Notes: generated from the sequence alone by a model not told the origin. A DNA stretch of 32,673 nt from an uncultured Mycoplasmatota bacterium (GCA_945948625.1 CAMFBT010000004.1:1-32673), one strand, 5' to 3'. Shown: positions 1-9,592, counted from the first letter of the stretch. Numbers and translations: made by a program.

Positions 1-53
1 ATTTCCCATAAATATTTTATACTTATATCAATTATTAAATAATAATATATAAT

Positions 54-431
54 ATGGAAGATAATTTAGATAGATTAAAAGAAATAAAAGATGAAAATAT
101 TGTATGGATAATATATATAGGTATAATAATATTAAGTTATTATGCTAATTACAAAGAAGTAAAATATATATTATATAATGATGAAAAAAGTAGAAAAAAA
201 TATCAAGATACAATGATACTAATATTTACAATATTAGTAATTATATATTACTACTTCACCAAACAAACCTATATAAATATAAAAAAATTAAATTCAAGAG
301 ATAGTGAAAAGAAAATAACACTAACATATGCTTCTTTTATAGGAACATTGTTAGTGTTAATAAGCGGAATAATATTTTTATCCATAGTAATATTAGATGA
401 AAATATTGAAGTAGAAATAGCTTTTAACTAA
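54..431 (+). CDS. Hypothetical membrane protein with about 3-4 predicted TM segments
   Basis: Open 125-aa ORF with several hydrophobic stretches (WIIYIGIIILSYYA, TMILIFTILVIIYYYF, FIGTLLVLISGIIFLSIVIL); no clear Shine-Dalgarno. Confidence 0.55.
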   Translation: MEDNLDRLKEIKDENIVWIIYIGIIILSYYANYKEVKYILYNDEKSRKKYQDTMILIFTILVIIYYYFTKQTYINIKKLNSRDSEKKITLTYASFIGTLLVLISGIIFLSIVILDENIEVEIAFN

Positions 432-436
432 AAATA

Positions 437-1357
437 CTATTTTTCAGAAAACAAGCTATTAATGTTCTTTTTAGGCATAAGTACATAAACATCATGATCA
501 ATCTTAATATCATAAACACCACTCATATCATCAAAAGATTCACCATCAATACATAAAGGTTTCTTTAAATTACTATTAAATCTAATTTTAAGATTATCAG
601 TTTTATAAAAATAAAATCCTGGTATTTTACTAGCATCATATAATGCAAAGAAATATAAAGTTTTAACAATATCTTTTAATTTAGTAATATTACAAAGTAA
701 TATCTCAAATTTATTATCATCTAATTTAATATCTTTATAAAAATTATTAATACCTGCTACTCTATTAGCATTAGTAATAAGAGCAAATGAAAATAATCCT
801 CTATATTTTTCACCATCTATTTCATAGCTAATATCATAAAGTTTAACTTTCCTAAAAAAATCTTTAGCTCCCTCTTTAATATATGCTAAATGACCAAGTC
901 TTTTTTTAAGTTCTCTAGGAGTCTCATAAGGAATATTCATAAACTTTCCAAAACCAGCTGAATAAACAAATGGTTTATCATTTATAGTACAAATATCTAT
1001 TCTCTTAATTTCACCCTCTAAAGCCAATTTTAAATTATTAATAATATTTTTACCATAACCCCACATAGTTCCAACATCATTAGTAGTACCTGAAGGTAAA
1101 TGACAAAGAATAAGTCTATCTTTTCTTCTAAAATTACCTGTCATAACCTCATTAAAAGTACCATCACCACCAATAGATATAACAAGATCATAATATTCAC
1201 AATTAGTCACAATATCTGTGGCATTACCTTTATATTTAGTCATTTCAACAGTTACTTCATAATTATAATTATTAAGTAATTTTTTTATTTTAGGAAGAAT
1301 TTCTTCCATATTATGTTTACCAGAATTAGGATTATATATAACTAAACATTTTTTCAT
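437..1357 (-). CDS. Diacylglycerol kinase family lipid kinase (DAGK_cat, YegS/DgkB-like)
   Basis: N-terminal YNPNSGK and GGDGTFNEVMTG motifs, HLPSGTTNDVG; upstream GGTGAT Shine-Dalgarno. Confidence 0.93.
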   Translation of the reverse strand: MKKCLVIYNPNSGKHNMEEILPKIKKLLNNYNYEVTVEMTKYKGNATDIVTNCEYYDLVISIGGDGTFNEVMTGNFRRKDRLILCHLPSGTTNDVGTMWGYGKNIINNLKLALEGEIKRIDICTINDKPFVYSAGFGKFMNIPYETPRELKKRLGHLAYIKEGAKDFFRKVKLYDISYEIDGEKYRGLFSFALITNANRVAGINNFYKDIKLDDNKFEILLCNITKLKDIVKTLYFFALYDASKIPGFYFYKTDNLKIRFNSNLKKPLCIDGESFDDMSGVYDIKIDHDVYVLMPKKNINSLFSEK

Positions 1358-1409
1358 AAGATCACCTATATTAATTTTATCATAAGTAATAGAAAAAAGG
1401 AATATCTAA

Positions 1410-2450
1410 CTACTCCTTTACTTCTTTACCTTCCTTTTTTTCTTTCTTTTTATTAATTGAAATATCATAATGTTCTCTTACCTGCTTTTCAATTTCATCA
1501 GCAATGCTCTTATTTTCTTTTAAATAAATCTTAGCATTCTCTTTACCTTGACCAATCTTATTACCCTTATAAGCATACCAAGCACCACTCTTCTCAACAA
1601 CACCAATTTCTGATGCCAAATCTAAAAGTTCACCTTCTTTAGACACACCTTCACCATACATAATATCTACAACAGCACTTTTAAAAGGAGGTGCAACTTT
1701 ATTTTTAACAACCTTAACAGTAGTTTTATTACCAATAACATCAGAGCCAACTTTTAATTGTTCTCCTCTTCTAATATCTAATCTAACTGAAGAATAATAT
1801 TTAAGAGCCTTACCACCAGGAGTAGTTTCAGGATTTCCAAACATTATCCCAACTTTTTCTCTTAATTGATTAATAAATATAACTATTGTATTAGTTTTAT
1901 TAATAGAACCAGACAATTTTCTAAGTGCCTGACTCATAAGTCTAGCCTGTAACCCAACATGAGAATCCCCCATTTCTCCATCAATCTCAGCCTGTGGAAC
2001 CAAAGCAGCTACAGAATCGATTACAATAATAGCTACTGCTTCACTTCTAACTAAAGCATCACATATTTCTAAAGCTTGCTCTCCAGTATCAGGTTGAGAT
2101 AATAATAACTCATCTGTATTAACACCCAAATTATGAGCATAAACAGGATCTAACGAATGCTCAGCATCAATAAATGCCGCTCTACCACCATTTTTTTGAA
2201 CCTCTGCTATAGCATGAAGTGCAAAAGTAGTTTTACCTGAAGATTCAGGACCATATATTTCAATAATTCTTCCTTTTGGATAACCACCTACACCCAAAGC
2301 AATATCTAAGCTAAGAGACCCACTTGGAGAAACCTCTATCTTCTTATGTTCCTGTTCTCCTAATTTCATAATTGCACCTTTTCCAAACTGTTTTTCAATA
2401 TCAGCAAGAACTTGTTCTAATGCTGTATCTTTTTCTATACTTTTTGCCAT
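1410..2450 (-). CDS. recA: Recombinase RecA
   Basis: Full-length RecA with Walker [10 protein letters not shown] and [26 protein letters not shown]. Confidence 0.99.
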   Translation of the reverse strand: MAKSIEKDTALEQVLADIEKQFGKGAIMKLGEQEHKKIEVSPSGSLSLDIALGVGGYPKGRIIEIYGPESSGKTTFALHAIAEVQKNGGRAAFIDAEHSLDPVYAHNLGVNTDELLLSQPDTGEQALEICDALVRSEAVAIIVIDSVAALVPQAEIDGEMGDSHVGLQARLMSQALRKLSGSINKTNTIVIFINQLREKVGIMFGNPETTPGGKALKYYSSVRLDIRRGEQLKVGSDVIGNKTTVKVVKNKVAPPFKSAVVDIMYGEGVSKEGELLDLASEIGVVEKSGAWYAYKGNKIGQGKENAKIYLKENKSIADEIEKQVREHYDISINKKKEKKEGKEVKE

Positions 2451-2490
2451 ATTTTCCTCTCTTTCAATTACTTTCCTTAATTACAATATA

Positions 2491-2519
2491 ATTGTACAAT
2501 ACTTTTTTTTGCTTGTCAA
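2491..2519 (-). promoter_or_regulatory. Sigma-A-type promoter of recA (TTGACA-17 bp-TACAAT)
   Basis: Minus strand: -35 TTGACA at 2514-2519, -10 TACAAT at 2491-2496, spacer 17. Confidence 0.8.
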
Positions 2520-2527
2520 CACTTTTT

Positions 2528-2541
2528 GATACATTTGTTCG
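2528..2541 (-). promoter_or_regulatory. Putative LexA/SOS box upstream of recA
   Basis: Minus strand CGAACAAATGTATC matches the Bacillus-type box CGAACRNRYGTTYC with one mismatch, just upstream of the recA -35. Confidence 0.7.
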
Positions 2542-2599
2542 CTTTTTTAGTGAAAAATAAAATATTGCTTCTATAAAATAATGAAACAATATTTTAATA

Positions 2600-3193
2600 T
2601 TATCTTTCTTTCAAATAAGGTTTTGCCATAATATAATATTTAACACCAGATATTACAGATAGTATAGAAGAAACTGCTAATAGAAAATCTGAAATTCTAA
2701 GAGATAATAATTCAAATGGTAAATTATAAAATAATGTAAGAATAATTCCTATCATTAATGTAGCAGTTTTAACTTTAGCAATCCCAATCGCTGCAACTGC
2801 ATGACCTTTATTACCTATAACCATCTTAATAGAATCAACTACTATATCTCTAGCTATAATAACTACAACTATTATTGCACTAATCTTTCCACTACATCCT
2901 AATATAACAAGTACAGAATTAGTAAGTAGTTTATCACTAATAGCATCAACCATTTTTCCAAAGTCAGTAACCATATTATATTTTCTTGCAACATATCCAT
3001 CTAAAAAATCAGTTAAAGATGCAATAACAAATAAAACACCAACTATAATATATTTTAAATCAACACTTATTTTTCCAGCAACCAAATAAGTAGGAAAATC
3101 AATACCCATTTGATCAAAAGGAAATAAAAGTAATATTATAATAATAATAGCCATAACCACCCTAGACATTGTAATCTTATTAGCTTTATTCAT
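2600..3193 (-). CDS. pgsA: CDP-diacylglycerol--glycerol-3-phosphate 3-phosphatidyltransferase
   Basis: CDP-alcohol phosphatidyltransferase motif DGYVARKYNMVTDFGKMVDAISD; multiple TM; gene order rodZ-pgsA-recA. Confidence 0.95.
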   Translation of the reverse strand: MNKANKITMSRVVMAIIIIILLLFPFDQMGIDFPTYLVAGKISVDLKYIIVGVLFVIASLTDFLDGYVARKYNMVTDFGKMVDAISDKLLTNSVLVILGCSGKISAIIVVVIIARDIVVDSIKMVIGNKGHAVAAIGIAKVKTATLMIGIILTLFYNLPFELLSLRISDFLLAVSSILSVISGVKYYIMAKPYLKER

Positions 3194-3196
3194 AAA

Positions 3197-3661
3197 TTAT
3201 CTCCTTATACTATATGTTATATTATTATCACTAAAATCATTCCCTTTATAACTACTGATAATAAAATAACCAGCTACTACCAAAACAATAATAATAAGTA
3301 ATAGAATTACTAATTTAGGAACTTTAAACTTACTATTCTCTTTTGTATATGGAGAAATAGCATCTTTAGTTTCCTTCTTATCCTTTTTAGCCTTTTCTAT
3401 CAAATCAACTGGAATCTTTGAAGTTATATCAAATAAATATTCATTAAATTCATCTAATATTCTCTCACTATCTAATCCCAAATATTTAGCATAATCCCTA
3501 ATAAAATACTTTAAATAAAAAACATCTTTAAAATCTTCTGTTTTACCCTCTTCAATACCAGATATTTGACTAGGTCTCATTTTTAAATCTTCAGCAACTT
3601 CCTCAATAGAAAGACCATTTTCTTCCCTTTTCTCTTTTAATTTAAGCCCAATATTTTTCAT
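3197..3661 (-). CDS. RodZ-like helix-turn-helix membrane protein (short form)
   Basis: N-terminal HTH (GLKLKEKREENGLSIEEVAEDLKMRPSQISGIEEG), one TM (VPKLVILLLIIIVLVVAGYF), upstream of pgsA as in Bacillus; lacks a long C-terminal domain. Confidence 0.85.
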   Translation of the reverse strand: MKNIGLKLKEKREENGLSIEEVAEDLKMRPSQISGIEEGKTEDFKDVFYLKYFIRDYAKYLGLDSERILDEFNEYLFDITSKIPVDLIEKAKKDKKETKDAISPYTKENSKFKVPKLVILLLIIIVLVVAGYFIISSYKGNDFSDNNITYSIRR

Positions 3662-3674
3662 AATACTCCTTAAT

Positions 3675-4032
3675 AATAATAAATCTTATAAGCCATGTTC
3701 TGTACCTATTACTAGGCGGTAAATATTTATCTATGACATAAGTCATTCCTACTAAATTCAAATTCTTTAGTTACGGATTCCCCTACCATAATTTGGGTTT
3801 CTTGCTTGTGGGGTTTACCTCGTTTCATTCTATTTATTTCTAAATAGACTCGTCTCTGTGGCACTTTTATATGTCCTTTATCATAGTTACCTTTAGATAA
3901 AAGACAAGCCGTCAGTTAAACTGCCTTAGGTTATTTTTTCCCTAAGCACAAACACTACTATCATCTCAGATAGTGCAAGCATGGACTTTCCTCTACATAA
4001 TAAATATGCAGCATTTACCCAGATATATTATT
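3675..4032 (-). ncRNA. rnpB: RNase P RNA, bacterial type B
   Basis: Minus strand contains GGGTAAATGCTGC, TGTAGAGGAAAGTCCATGC, AAGTGCCACAGAGACGAGTC, GAGGTAAACCCC, AGAAACCCAAATTATGGTAGGGGAATCC, ACAGAACATGGCTTAT. P1 helix 4021-4032/3675-3686 pairs with one U-U mismatch. Located next to gpsB as in Bacillus. Confidence 0.97.
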
Positions 4033-4354
4033 GTTGTTCTTTACCTAATATAATTTTTTCTAATTGTGATATTCTTCTTAAAAGATCAACATTAGTGATT
4101 TCTTTCTCACCTATTCTAGCAGCTTCAATACTAGATTTTAAATTTCTTACTTCATTCTTTAAAGCAGTATTTTCATCTACTAAATTCTTTCTCTCTTTTT
4201 CTAAACTTCTAATAATATTATTATATTCATTATAATCCTTAATAATAACATCTAGAAACTTATCAACCTCTTGAGGCCTATATCCTCTTGCATCAATTTT
4301 AAATTCCTTTTCTAAAATATCTTGCATTGTCAAAGTAATTCTATCATTGTACAT
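4028..4354 (-). CDS. gpsB: Cell division protein GpsB (DivIVA family)
   Basis: DIL.KEFKIDARGYRPQEVDKFLDVIIKDY N-terminal DivIVA/GpsB domain and C-terminal coiled coil; adjacency to rnpB. Confidence 0.95.
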   Translation of the reverse strand: MYNDRITLTMQDILEKEFKIDARGYRPQEVDKFLDVIIKDYNEYNNIIRSLEKERKNLVDENTALKNEVRNLKSSIEAARIGEKEITNVDLLRRISQLEKIILGKEQQ

Positions 4355-4376
4355 TTTTGGTCACCTCTACAATAAA

Positions 4377-4405
4377 ATTATCTCAAAAAAAATATTATTT
4401 GTCAA
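4377..4405 (-). promoter_or_regulatory. Proximal sigma-A-type promoter of gpsB-rnpB
   Basis: Minus strand TTGACA (4400-4405), 17 bp, GATAAT (4377-4382). Confidence 0.75.
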
Positions 4406-4435
4406 TTAAAAAGAACTTCTTTTTAACTAGATATA

Positions 4436-4464
4436 ATTCTATCATAAATATAAAATATTGTCAA
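4436..4464 (-). promoter_or_regulatory. Distal sigma-A-type promoter of gpsB-rnpB
   Basis: Minus strand TTGACA (4459-4464), 17 bp, TAGAAT (4436-4441). Confidence 0.75.
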
Positions 4465-4486
4465 AAAAAGATGGTATATTTTTTTG

Positions 4487-5965
4487 CTATTTTCTACCAA
4501 TCTTCTTACTTTGTAATTCTTCCATTTTTTTTATAGAAGCATTATACACATATAATGATAATACAATAATATCATCAGTCAGATCATTAAATGTACTAGC
4601 ACTAGAGGCTAATCCATTCATCACAACATTTCCTATTTTTTTAATAATAATATCTTTTTCTTCCTTTGAAAGCATATTAATTTTATCAATTATTTTATCA
4701 TTTTCAGAACCAAGTTCATTCTTAATAATTAAACTAAACCACTCTTTAGGAACAAGAAAACCAAGTTTATTTCTAACCTCATGATTTCTAGTAAAACCAT
4801 CTAATTCACCATTAATAATAAATCTAGCAATGGCATATATACATTGATCTTTATTATATTTTTCAAGTGTTAATTGTATACATTCATAAAAAGTTCGTCT
4901 TCCCATATCAACAATTTCTTTTTTTAGCACATCCGGTGGAAAATTAACCATAATAATATTTCTAATTGAATCTTTTCTAGTAAAAACTTGAGCATCACCA
5001 GTATTTACATAATGTACTAAAATTTTATGAACATAATTTATATCATAATAATTAGAAAGTTTATATATAACATAAAGTAATTTATCTTTTCTATCATCAA
5101 CTAAAATACCATCATTAGTAAGACTATCATTATTAATATTTTGATATTCAAATAATTTATCTTCAGTTAAAACACCATCTAAATTATCTACTAATACATT
5201 AGAAGTCTTAACAAAATTAGTAAGATCACTACCATTTTGATATTCATTTAATAAATAAGACGAATTTTGACTACATATAAATATTTCTCTTTTAACAAAC
5301 TTTGAAAAATCTTTTATACTAACATTATCTAATTCTCTTTTACTTCTTTTACTATCAAAATAATTTTTAAATAATTTACATAATATCCAGTTATAAGAAA
5401 TTGTACCACAATCTAATGTCATAGAAACATTACCCGTATTTAAAATAAAAGGATTTGCTTTTACTGTAGACTTATACTTCAAAGAATTAACATAATTTTT
5501 CACTTTAATAGCTTCTTCTTTACTACTAACTCTAACTACTAAAACATCATTTCTCATCTCTTTAGCTACTTTACTTTGAGTAATAATATTCTCTTTAATA
5601 ATATAATCAAATAAAGATTTAGAAACATTATATAAGTTTTTAATATCACAAGAAACATATAATTTTATACTATTATTCATTTTATCATAAAAAGTTTTAT
5701 CATCAACATATTGTCCCCTATTCTCAATAGCAAAGAAATAACCATTACTAAAGCATTTAATCTTTTTAGCAAAATTATTACTTAATCGAGCTTGAATACC
5801 TATTAAATTATCTCTATCTATTCTAGTTTGGACACCATTTTGTACACTAAATGCCCTAAGTTCATTATAAATAGTATCCATAGTTATTTCAAAATTAGGA
5901 TTTTGTATATATATCTTTTTTAAATATTCCAAAAATAATTCTCTTTCTTCACTACTACTCATCAT
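4487..5965 (-). CDS. Uncharacterised 492-aa protein; possible HopA1/OspF-like lyase-fold central region (weak)
   Basis: Complete ORF overlapping the upstream 50-aa ORF; KLYVSCDIKN..., RNDVLVVRVSS, KANPFILNTGNVSMTLDCGTISYNW resemble the HopA1-family layout by eye only. Confidence 0.85.
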   Translation of the reverse strand: MMSSSEERELFLEYLKKIYIQNPNFEITMDTIYNELRAFSVQNGVQTRIDRDNLIGIQARLSNNFAKKIKCFSNGYFFAIENRGQYVDDKTFYDKMNNSIKLYVSCDIKNLYNVSKSLFDYIIKENIITQSKVAKEMRNDVLVVRVSSKEEAIKVKNYVNSLKYKSTVKANPFILNTGNVSMTLDCGTISYNWILCKLFKNYFDSKRSKRELDNVSIKDFSKFVKREIFICSQNSSYLLNEYQNGSDLTNFVKTSNVLVDNLDGVLTEDKLFEYQNINNDSLTNDGILVDDRKDKLLYVIYKLSNYYDINYVHKILVHYVNTGDAQVFTRKDSIRNIIMVNFPPDVLKKEIVDMGRRTFYECIQLTLEKYNKDQCIYAIARFIINGELDGFTRNHEVRNKLGFLVPKEWFSLIIKNELGSENDKIIDKINMLSKEEKDIIIKKIGNVVMNGLASSASTFNDLTDDIIVLSLYVYNASIKKMEELQSKKIGRK

Positions 5966-6107
5966 TATTAATTTCCTTTACTAAATTATCTAATTCTATA
6001 GTATCATCCAAAAGTAATTTCATGCTATTATCTTCTATTTCTTCTTTAGGTATCTTAGTGACAACTTTAACTATTTTTCCATCTATAGTAATTTCTTTTC
6101 CTTTCAT
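5955..6107 (-). CDS. Small 50-aa acidic hypothetical protein, absent from the ORF track
   Basis: ATG at 6107, stop TAG 5955-5957; MKGKEITIDGKIVKVVTKIPKEEIEDNSMKLLLDDTIELDNLVKEINNDE; stop overlaps the start of the 4487-5965 CDS; lies 2 nt past the nifJ stop. Confidence 0.65.
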   Translation of the reverse strand: MKGKEITIDGKIVKVVTKIPKEEIEDNSMKLLLDDTIELDNLVKEINNDE

Positions 6108-6109
6108 AA

Positions 6110-9100
6110 CTACTCCTCACTTATCTTTTTATAATAATTATATCTATTAATAGACCACTTTTTCTGTTCTTCGAGTATCTTATTAGCATTATCACTATTA
6201 ACATTCTTTAAATTAGCATATCTATTCTCTGTCATCAAATAATCTTCATATTTATCAAAATTAGGATTCTTTGAATCAATAATTAATTTACCAGTATCAG
6301 GGTTATATCTAAAAGTAATAAAATATCCACATTCAGTAGCCAAATATGCATTAGTTTGTGAATGTTCCATACCACTTTTAATACCATGTTCAATACATGG
6401 ACAATAACAAATAACAATTGAAGGTCCATTATAACTACTTGCTTCTTTTAATACTTTCAAATACTGTTCACTATTATAACCAATATTAGTCGTAGCTACA
6501 TAAACATGTGGATAGCACATAGCAATTCTAGCCAAATCCTTTTTATAACTATCCTTTCCATATGAAGCAAAAGCAAGAGTAGCCCCCTTATTCGAAGATT
6601 TAGAAGCTTGACCTCCAGTATTAGAGTAAACTTCAGTATCTAAAACCATTATGTTAATATTATCATTTTTTGATAAAACATGATCAATACCATCATATCC
6701 TATATCATATGCAAATCCATCCCCTCCAACTATCCACATAGATTTAGGAATAATATAATCTTTCATATCATTTAAATAAGGATGTTTTTTATAATCAATT
6801 TCATTATATACTTCTCTGCATATATCATAATTATCCATATTATCAAGCCATTTTTTAAAAGTTTTATTTCTAGGATATTCTTTCATATATTTTCTAATTT
6901 TATCTCTTTTCAAATTAATACCATTAAGAATACCATAACCATATTCAGCATTATCTTCAAATAAAGAACTAGCCCAAGCCGTACTATAAGGAAAACTAGG
7001 AACACTACCTCCATATATAGAAGAACAACCAGTAGCATTAGCAATAATCAAATTATCATTAAACATTCTAGTTAAATTAGTCAAATATGGTGTTTCACCA
7101 CATCCAGCACAAGCACCAGAATATTCAAACTTAGGCATCCTAAAACTTATATTTTTACTAGTTAAAATACCATTATCATATTTATCATTAACATTATTTT
7201 TAAGCAAATAATCAAAATCTTTATCGTGTTTACTATTAGGTACCATTTTAATAGCTTTATTTCCCATTTTACCAGGACAAATAGCAGCACAAACTCCACA
7301 ACCAGTACACTCTTCATAATTAATACCAATAGAAAAATTAACATCTTTAGGCATAATTGAAGGTATACTCTTAATTCTATTATTATCTTTATCAAGTAAA
7401 AAAGGTCTAATAACACCATGTGGACAAGAAAAAGCACACTTATTACACTGAATACAATTTTCCGGTATCCAATCAGGAACAACTTCTGCTATATTTCTTT
7501 TTTCATTTTTAGTAGTACCACCACTAAAAGTACCATTAGCAATTGAAAGAAAACTACTAACAGGTAAACTATCACCTTTAAGTAAATTAATACTTTCATT
7601 AAAACTCAATTCCGTATTATCAAAATATTTAGCATTAATAAAGTCTTTAGGAATAGTAATTTCTTCTAAATATTTAAGAGAATTATCAATAACATTATTA
7701 TTAATATCAATAATCTTCTTTCCCTTAGATATAAACCTAGATTTATTATTTTCTTTCATAATACTAATAACCTTATTAATATTATAAATATCCATAATCT
7801 TAAAAATACATACTTCCATACAAGTATTAATCTTATTTTTAAGTCCAAAATTACCCGCTACTTTATAAGCATCAATAATATAAAAATGAATATTCTTTTT
7901 TGCAAGTAAATATTTAACTTTATTAGGTAAACTATTAATTAAATCATCTTTACTTAAACTAGTATTAAGAAGTAAAGTTCCACCATCCCTAATATTATCA
8001 AGAATATCATACTTATACATATAAGAATCTTTAGAAACAACAATAAAATTAGGATTATCAACATAATAAGTACTTCTAATTTTATTATTATCTATTCTAA
8101 TATGACTTCTAGTAACTCCTCCTGACTTTTTAGAATCATACTGAAAATAACCTTGAACATATTTTTTAGTATTATCTCCAATAATTCTAAGAATATCTTT
8201 AGAAGTAGAAACCATACCATCAGAACCATATCCATAAATAAGCATTTGATAAGTATTATTATCTATTTTAAAATCATCATCAAAATCTAAACTTAAATTA
8301 GTTACATCATCATTAATACCAATAGTAAAATTATTCTTCATTTCACCATTTAAATTATCATAAACAGCTTTTATCATTGAAGGAGTAGTATTTTTAGAAG
8401 ATAAACCATATCTTCCCCCAATAATTTTAATATTTCTATCTTTTAATGAATTAACAACATCTAAATACAAAGGTTCACCACTACTACCAGGTTCTTTAGT
8501 CCTATCAAGAACAGCTATTTTTTTAACAGTACCAGGAATAACTTTATTTAAATATCCACAACTAAAAGGTCTATATAAATGAACAGTAACAACACCTACT
8601 TTTCTTCCCTCATCATTTAATTTATCCACAACCTCTTTTATACATTCACAAACAGAACCCATAGCAATAATAATATCAGTAGCATCAGATTTACCATAAT
8701 AATTAAAAGGTTTATAATCAGTTTTACATATCTTATTAATCTTATCCATATAGTAAACAACATTAGATATAGCATCATCATAAAACTTATTTCTAGATTC
8801 CATATGTTGAAAATAAACATCATCATTTTCAGCAGTACCTCTAGTAGTTATTTTATCATTAGAAATTGCCCTATTTCTAAATCTTTTAAGAGCATTCTTA
8901 TCAATTAAAGTTTCAATCTTACTTAGATCAACTTCCTTAATTTTATCAATTTCATGACTAGTTCTAAAACCATCAAAAAAATTAATAAAAGGAAGTGACG
9001 ATTTAATACTAGATAAATGAGCAATCATTGCCATATGATAAGCTTCTTCAACTGAAGAAGAAGAAAGCATACAAGCACCAGTTTGACGTACAGCATAAAT

Positions 9101-9481
9101 ATCTTGATGATCACCAAAAATACTAAGACTATGTGTAGATAAACTTCTTGCCGCAACATGAATAACAGCTGGAAGCATTTCTCCTGCTAATTTATAGATA
9201 GTAGGTATCATAAGAAGTAATCCTTGACTAGCAGTATAAGTAGTAGCTAGAATTCCACTTTGAAGTGCTCCATGAACAGTAGCAGCAGCTCCTTTTTCAG
9301 ATTGCATTTCTATTACTTTAACCTTGTTACCCCAAAAATTAATTTCTCCCTGACTTGCCAAAACATCAATTTTTTCCGCCATAGGAGAAGCAGGAGTAAT
9401 AGGATAAATACCTGCCATTTCTGTAAACTTATAACTTACTCTAGAAGTAGCCTCATTAGCATCCATTGTTCTATAACTCAT
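6110..9481 (-). CDS. nifJ: Pyruvate:ferredoxin (flavodoxin) oxidoreductase
   Basis: 1123-aa single-chain PFOR: YPITPASPMAEKID, CIQCNKCAFSCP and CTGCGVCAAICPG ferredoxin clusters, CAGCGETPYLTNLTRMF, TPP motif GGDGFAYDIGYDG; GAGAAAGAAGG Shine-Dalgarno. Confidence 0.98.
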   Translation of the reverse strand: MSYRTMDANEATSRVSYKFTEMAGIYPITPASPMAEKIDVLASQGEINFWGNKVKVIEMQSEKGAAATVHGALQSGILATTYTASQGLLLMIPTIYKLAGEMLPAVIHVAARSLSTHSLSIFGDHQDIYAVRQTGACMLSSSSVEEAYHMAMIAHLSSIKSSLPFINFFDGFRTSHEIDKIKEVDLSKIETLIDKNALKRFRNRAISNDKITTRGTAENDDVYFQHMESRNKFYDDAISNVVYYMDKINKICKTDYKPFNYYGKSDATDIIIAMGSVCECIKEVVDKLNDEGRKVGVVTVHLYRPFSCGYLNKVIPGTVKKIAVLDRTKEPGSSGEPLYLDVVNSLKDRNIKIIGGRYGLSSKNTTPSMIKAVYDNLNGEMKNNFTIGINDDVTNLSLDFDDDFKIDNNTYQMLIYGYGSDGMVSTSKDILRIIGDNTKKYVQGYFQYDSKKSGGVTRSHIRIDNNKIRSTYYVDNPNFIVVSKDSYMYKYDILDNIRDGGTLLLNTSLSKDDLINSLPNKVKYLLAKKNIHFYIIDAYKVAGNFGLKNKINTCMEVCIFKIMDIYNINKVISIMKENNKSRFISKGKKIIDINNNVIDNSLKYLEEITIPKDFINAKYFDNTELSFNESINLLKGDSLPVSSFLSIANGTFSGGTTKNEKRNIAEVVPDWIPENCIQCNKCAFSCPHGVIRPFLLDKDNNRIKSIPSIMPKDVNFSIGINYEECTGCGVCAAICPGKMGNKAIKMVPNSKHDKDFDYLLKNNVNDKYDNGILTSKNISFRMPKFEYSGACAGCGETPYLTNLTRMFNDNLIIANATGCSSIYGGSVPSFPYSTAWASSLFEDNAEYGYGILNGINLKRDKIRKYMKEYPRNKTFKKWLDNMDNYDICREVYNEIDYKKHPYLNDMKDYIIPKSMWIVGGDGFAYDIGYDGIDHVLSKNDNINIMVLDTEVYSNTGGQASKSSNKGATLAFASYGKDSYKKDLARIAMCYPHVYVATTNIGYNSEQYLKVLKEASSYNGPSIVICYCPCIEHGIKSGMEHSQTNAYLATECGYFITFRYNPDTGKLIIDSKNPNFDKYEDYLMTENRYANLKNVNSDNANKILEEQKKWSINRYNYYKKISEE

Positions 9482-9567
9482 ATATATACCTTCTTTCTCT
9501 TACTATACATTATATGATATAATTTTATCACAAATCTAACTAAATAACAACTACAACAAAAAGAAAA

Positions 9568-9587
9568 AATTCTCTAAAAAGAGAATT
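9568..9587 (-). terminator. Intrinsic terminator of the lipoprotein gene
   Basis: AATTCTCT-TTTT-AGAGAATT followed by a T-rich tract on the minus strand, just past the stop at 9593. Confidence 0.85.
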
Positions 9588-9592
9588 AGTAG

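Noticed and set aside
3981-4235. Plus-strand ORF of 84 aa
   Set aside because: Antisense to rnpB and gpsB, with low-complexity AT-rich translation; not a gene
4458-4784. Plus-strand ORF opposite the 492-aa gene
   Set aside because: Antisense shadow ORF without ribosome-binding site or family features
7162-7482. Minus-strand 106-aa ORF, and other out-of-frame ORFs inside nifJ (6782-6964, 8638-8826, 9260-9517)
   Set aside because: Overlap the clear PFOR frame; Ile/Leu-rich frameshift artefacts of AT-rich coding sequence
9481-9545. Riboswitch or structured leader upstream of nifJ
   Set aside because: Only about 60 nt, explained by a promoter (TATAAT) and Shine-Dalgarno; no recognisable motif
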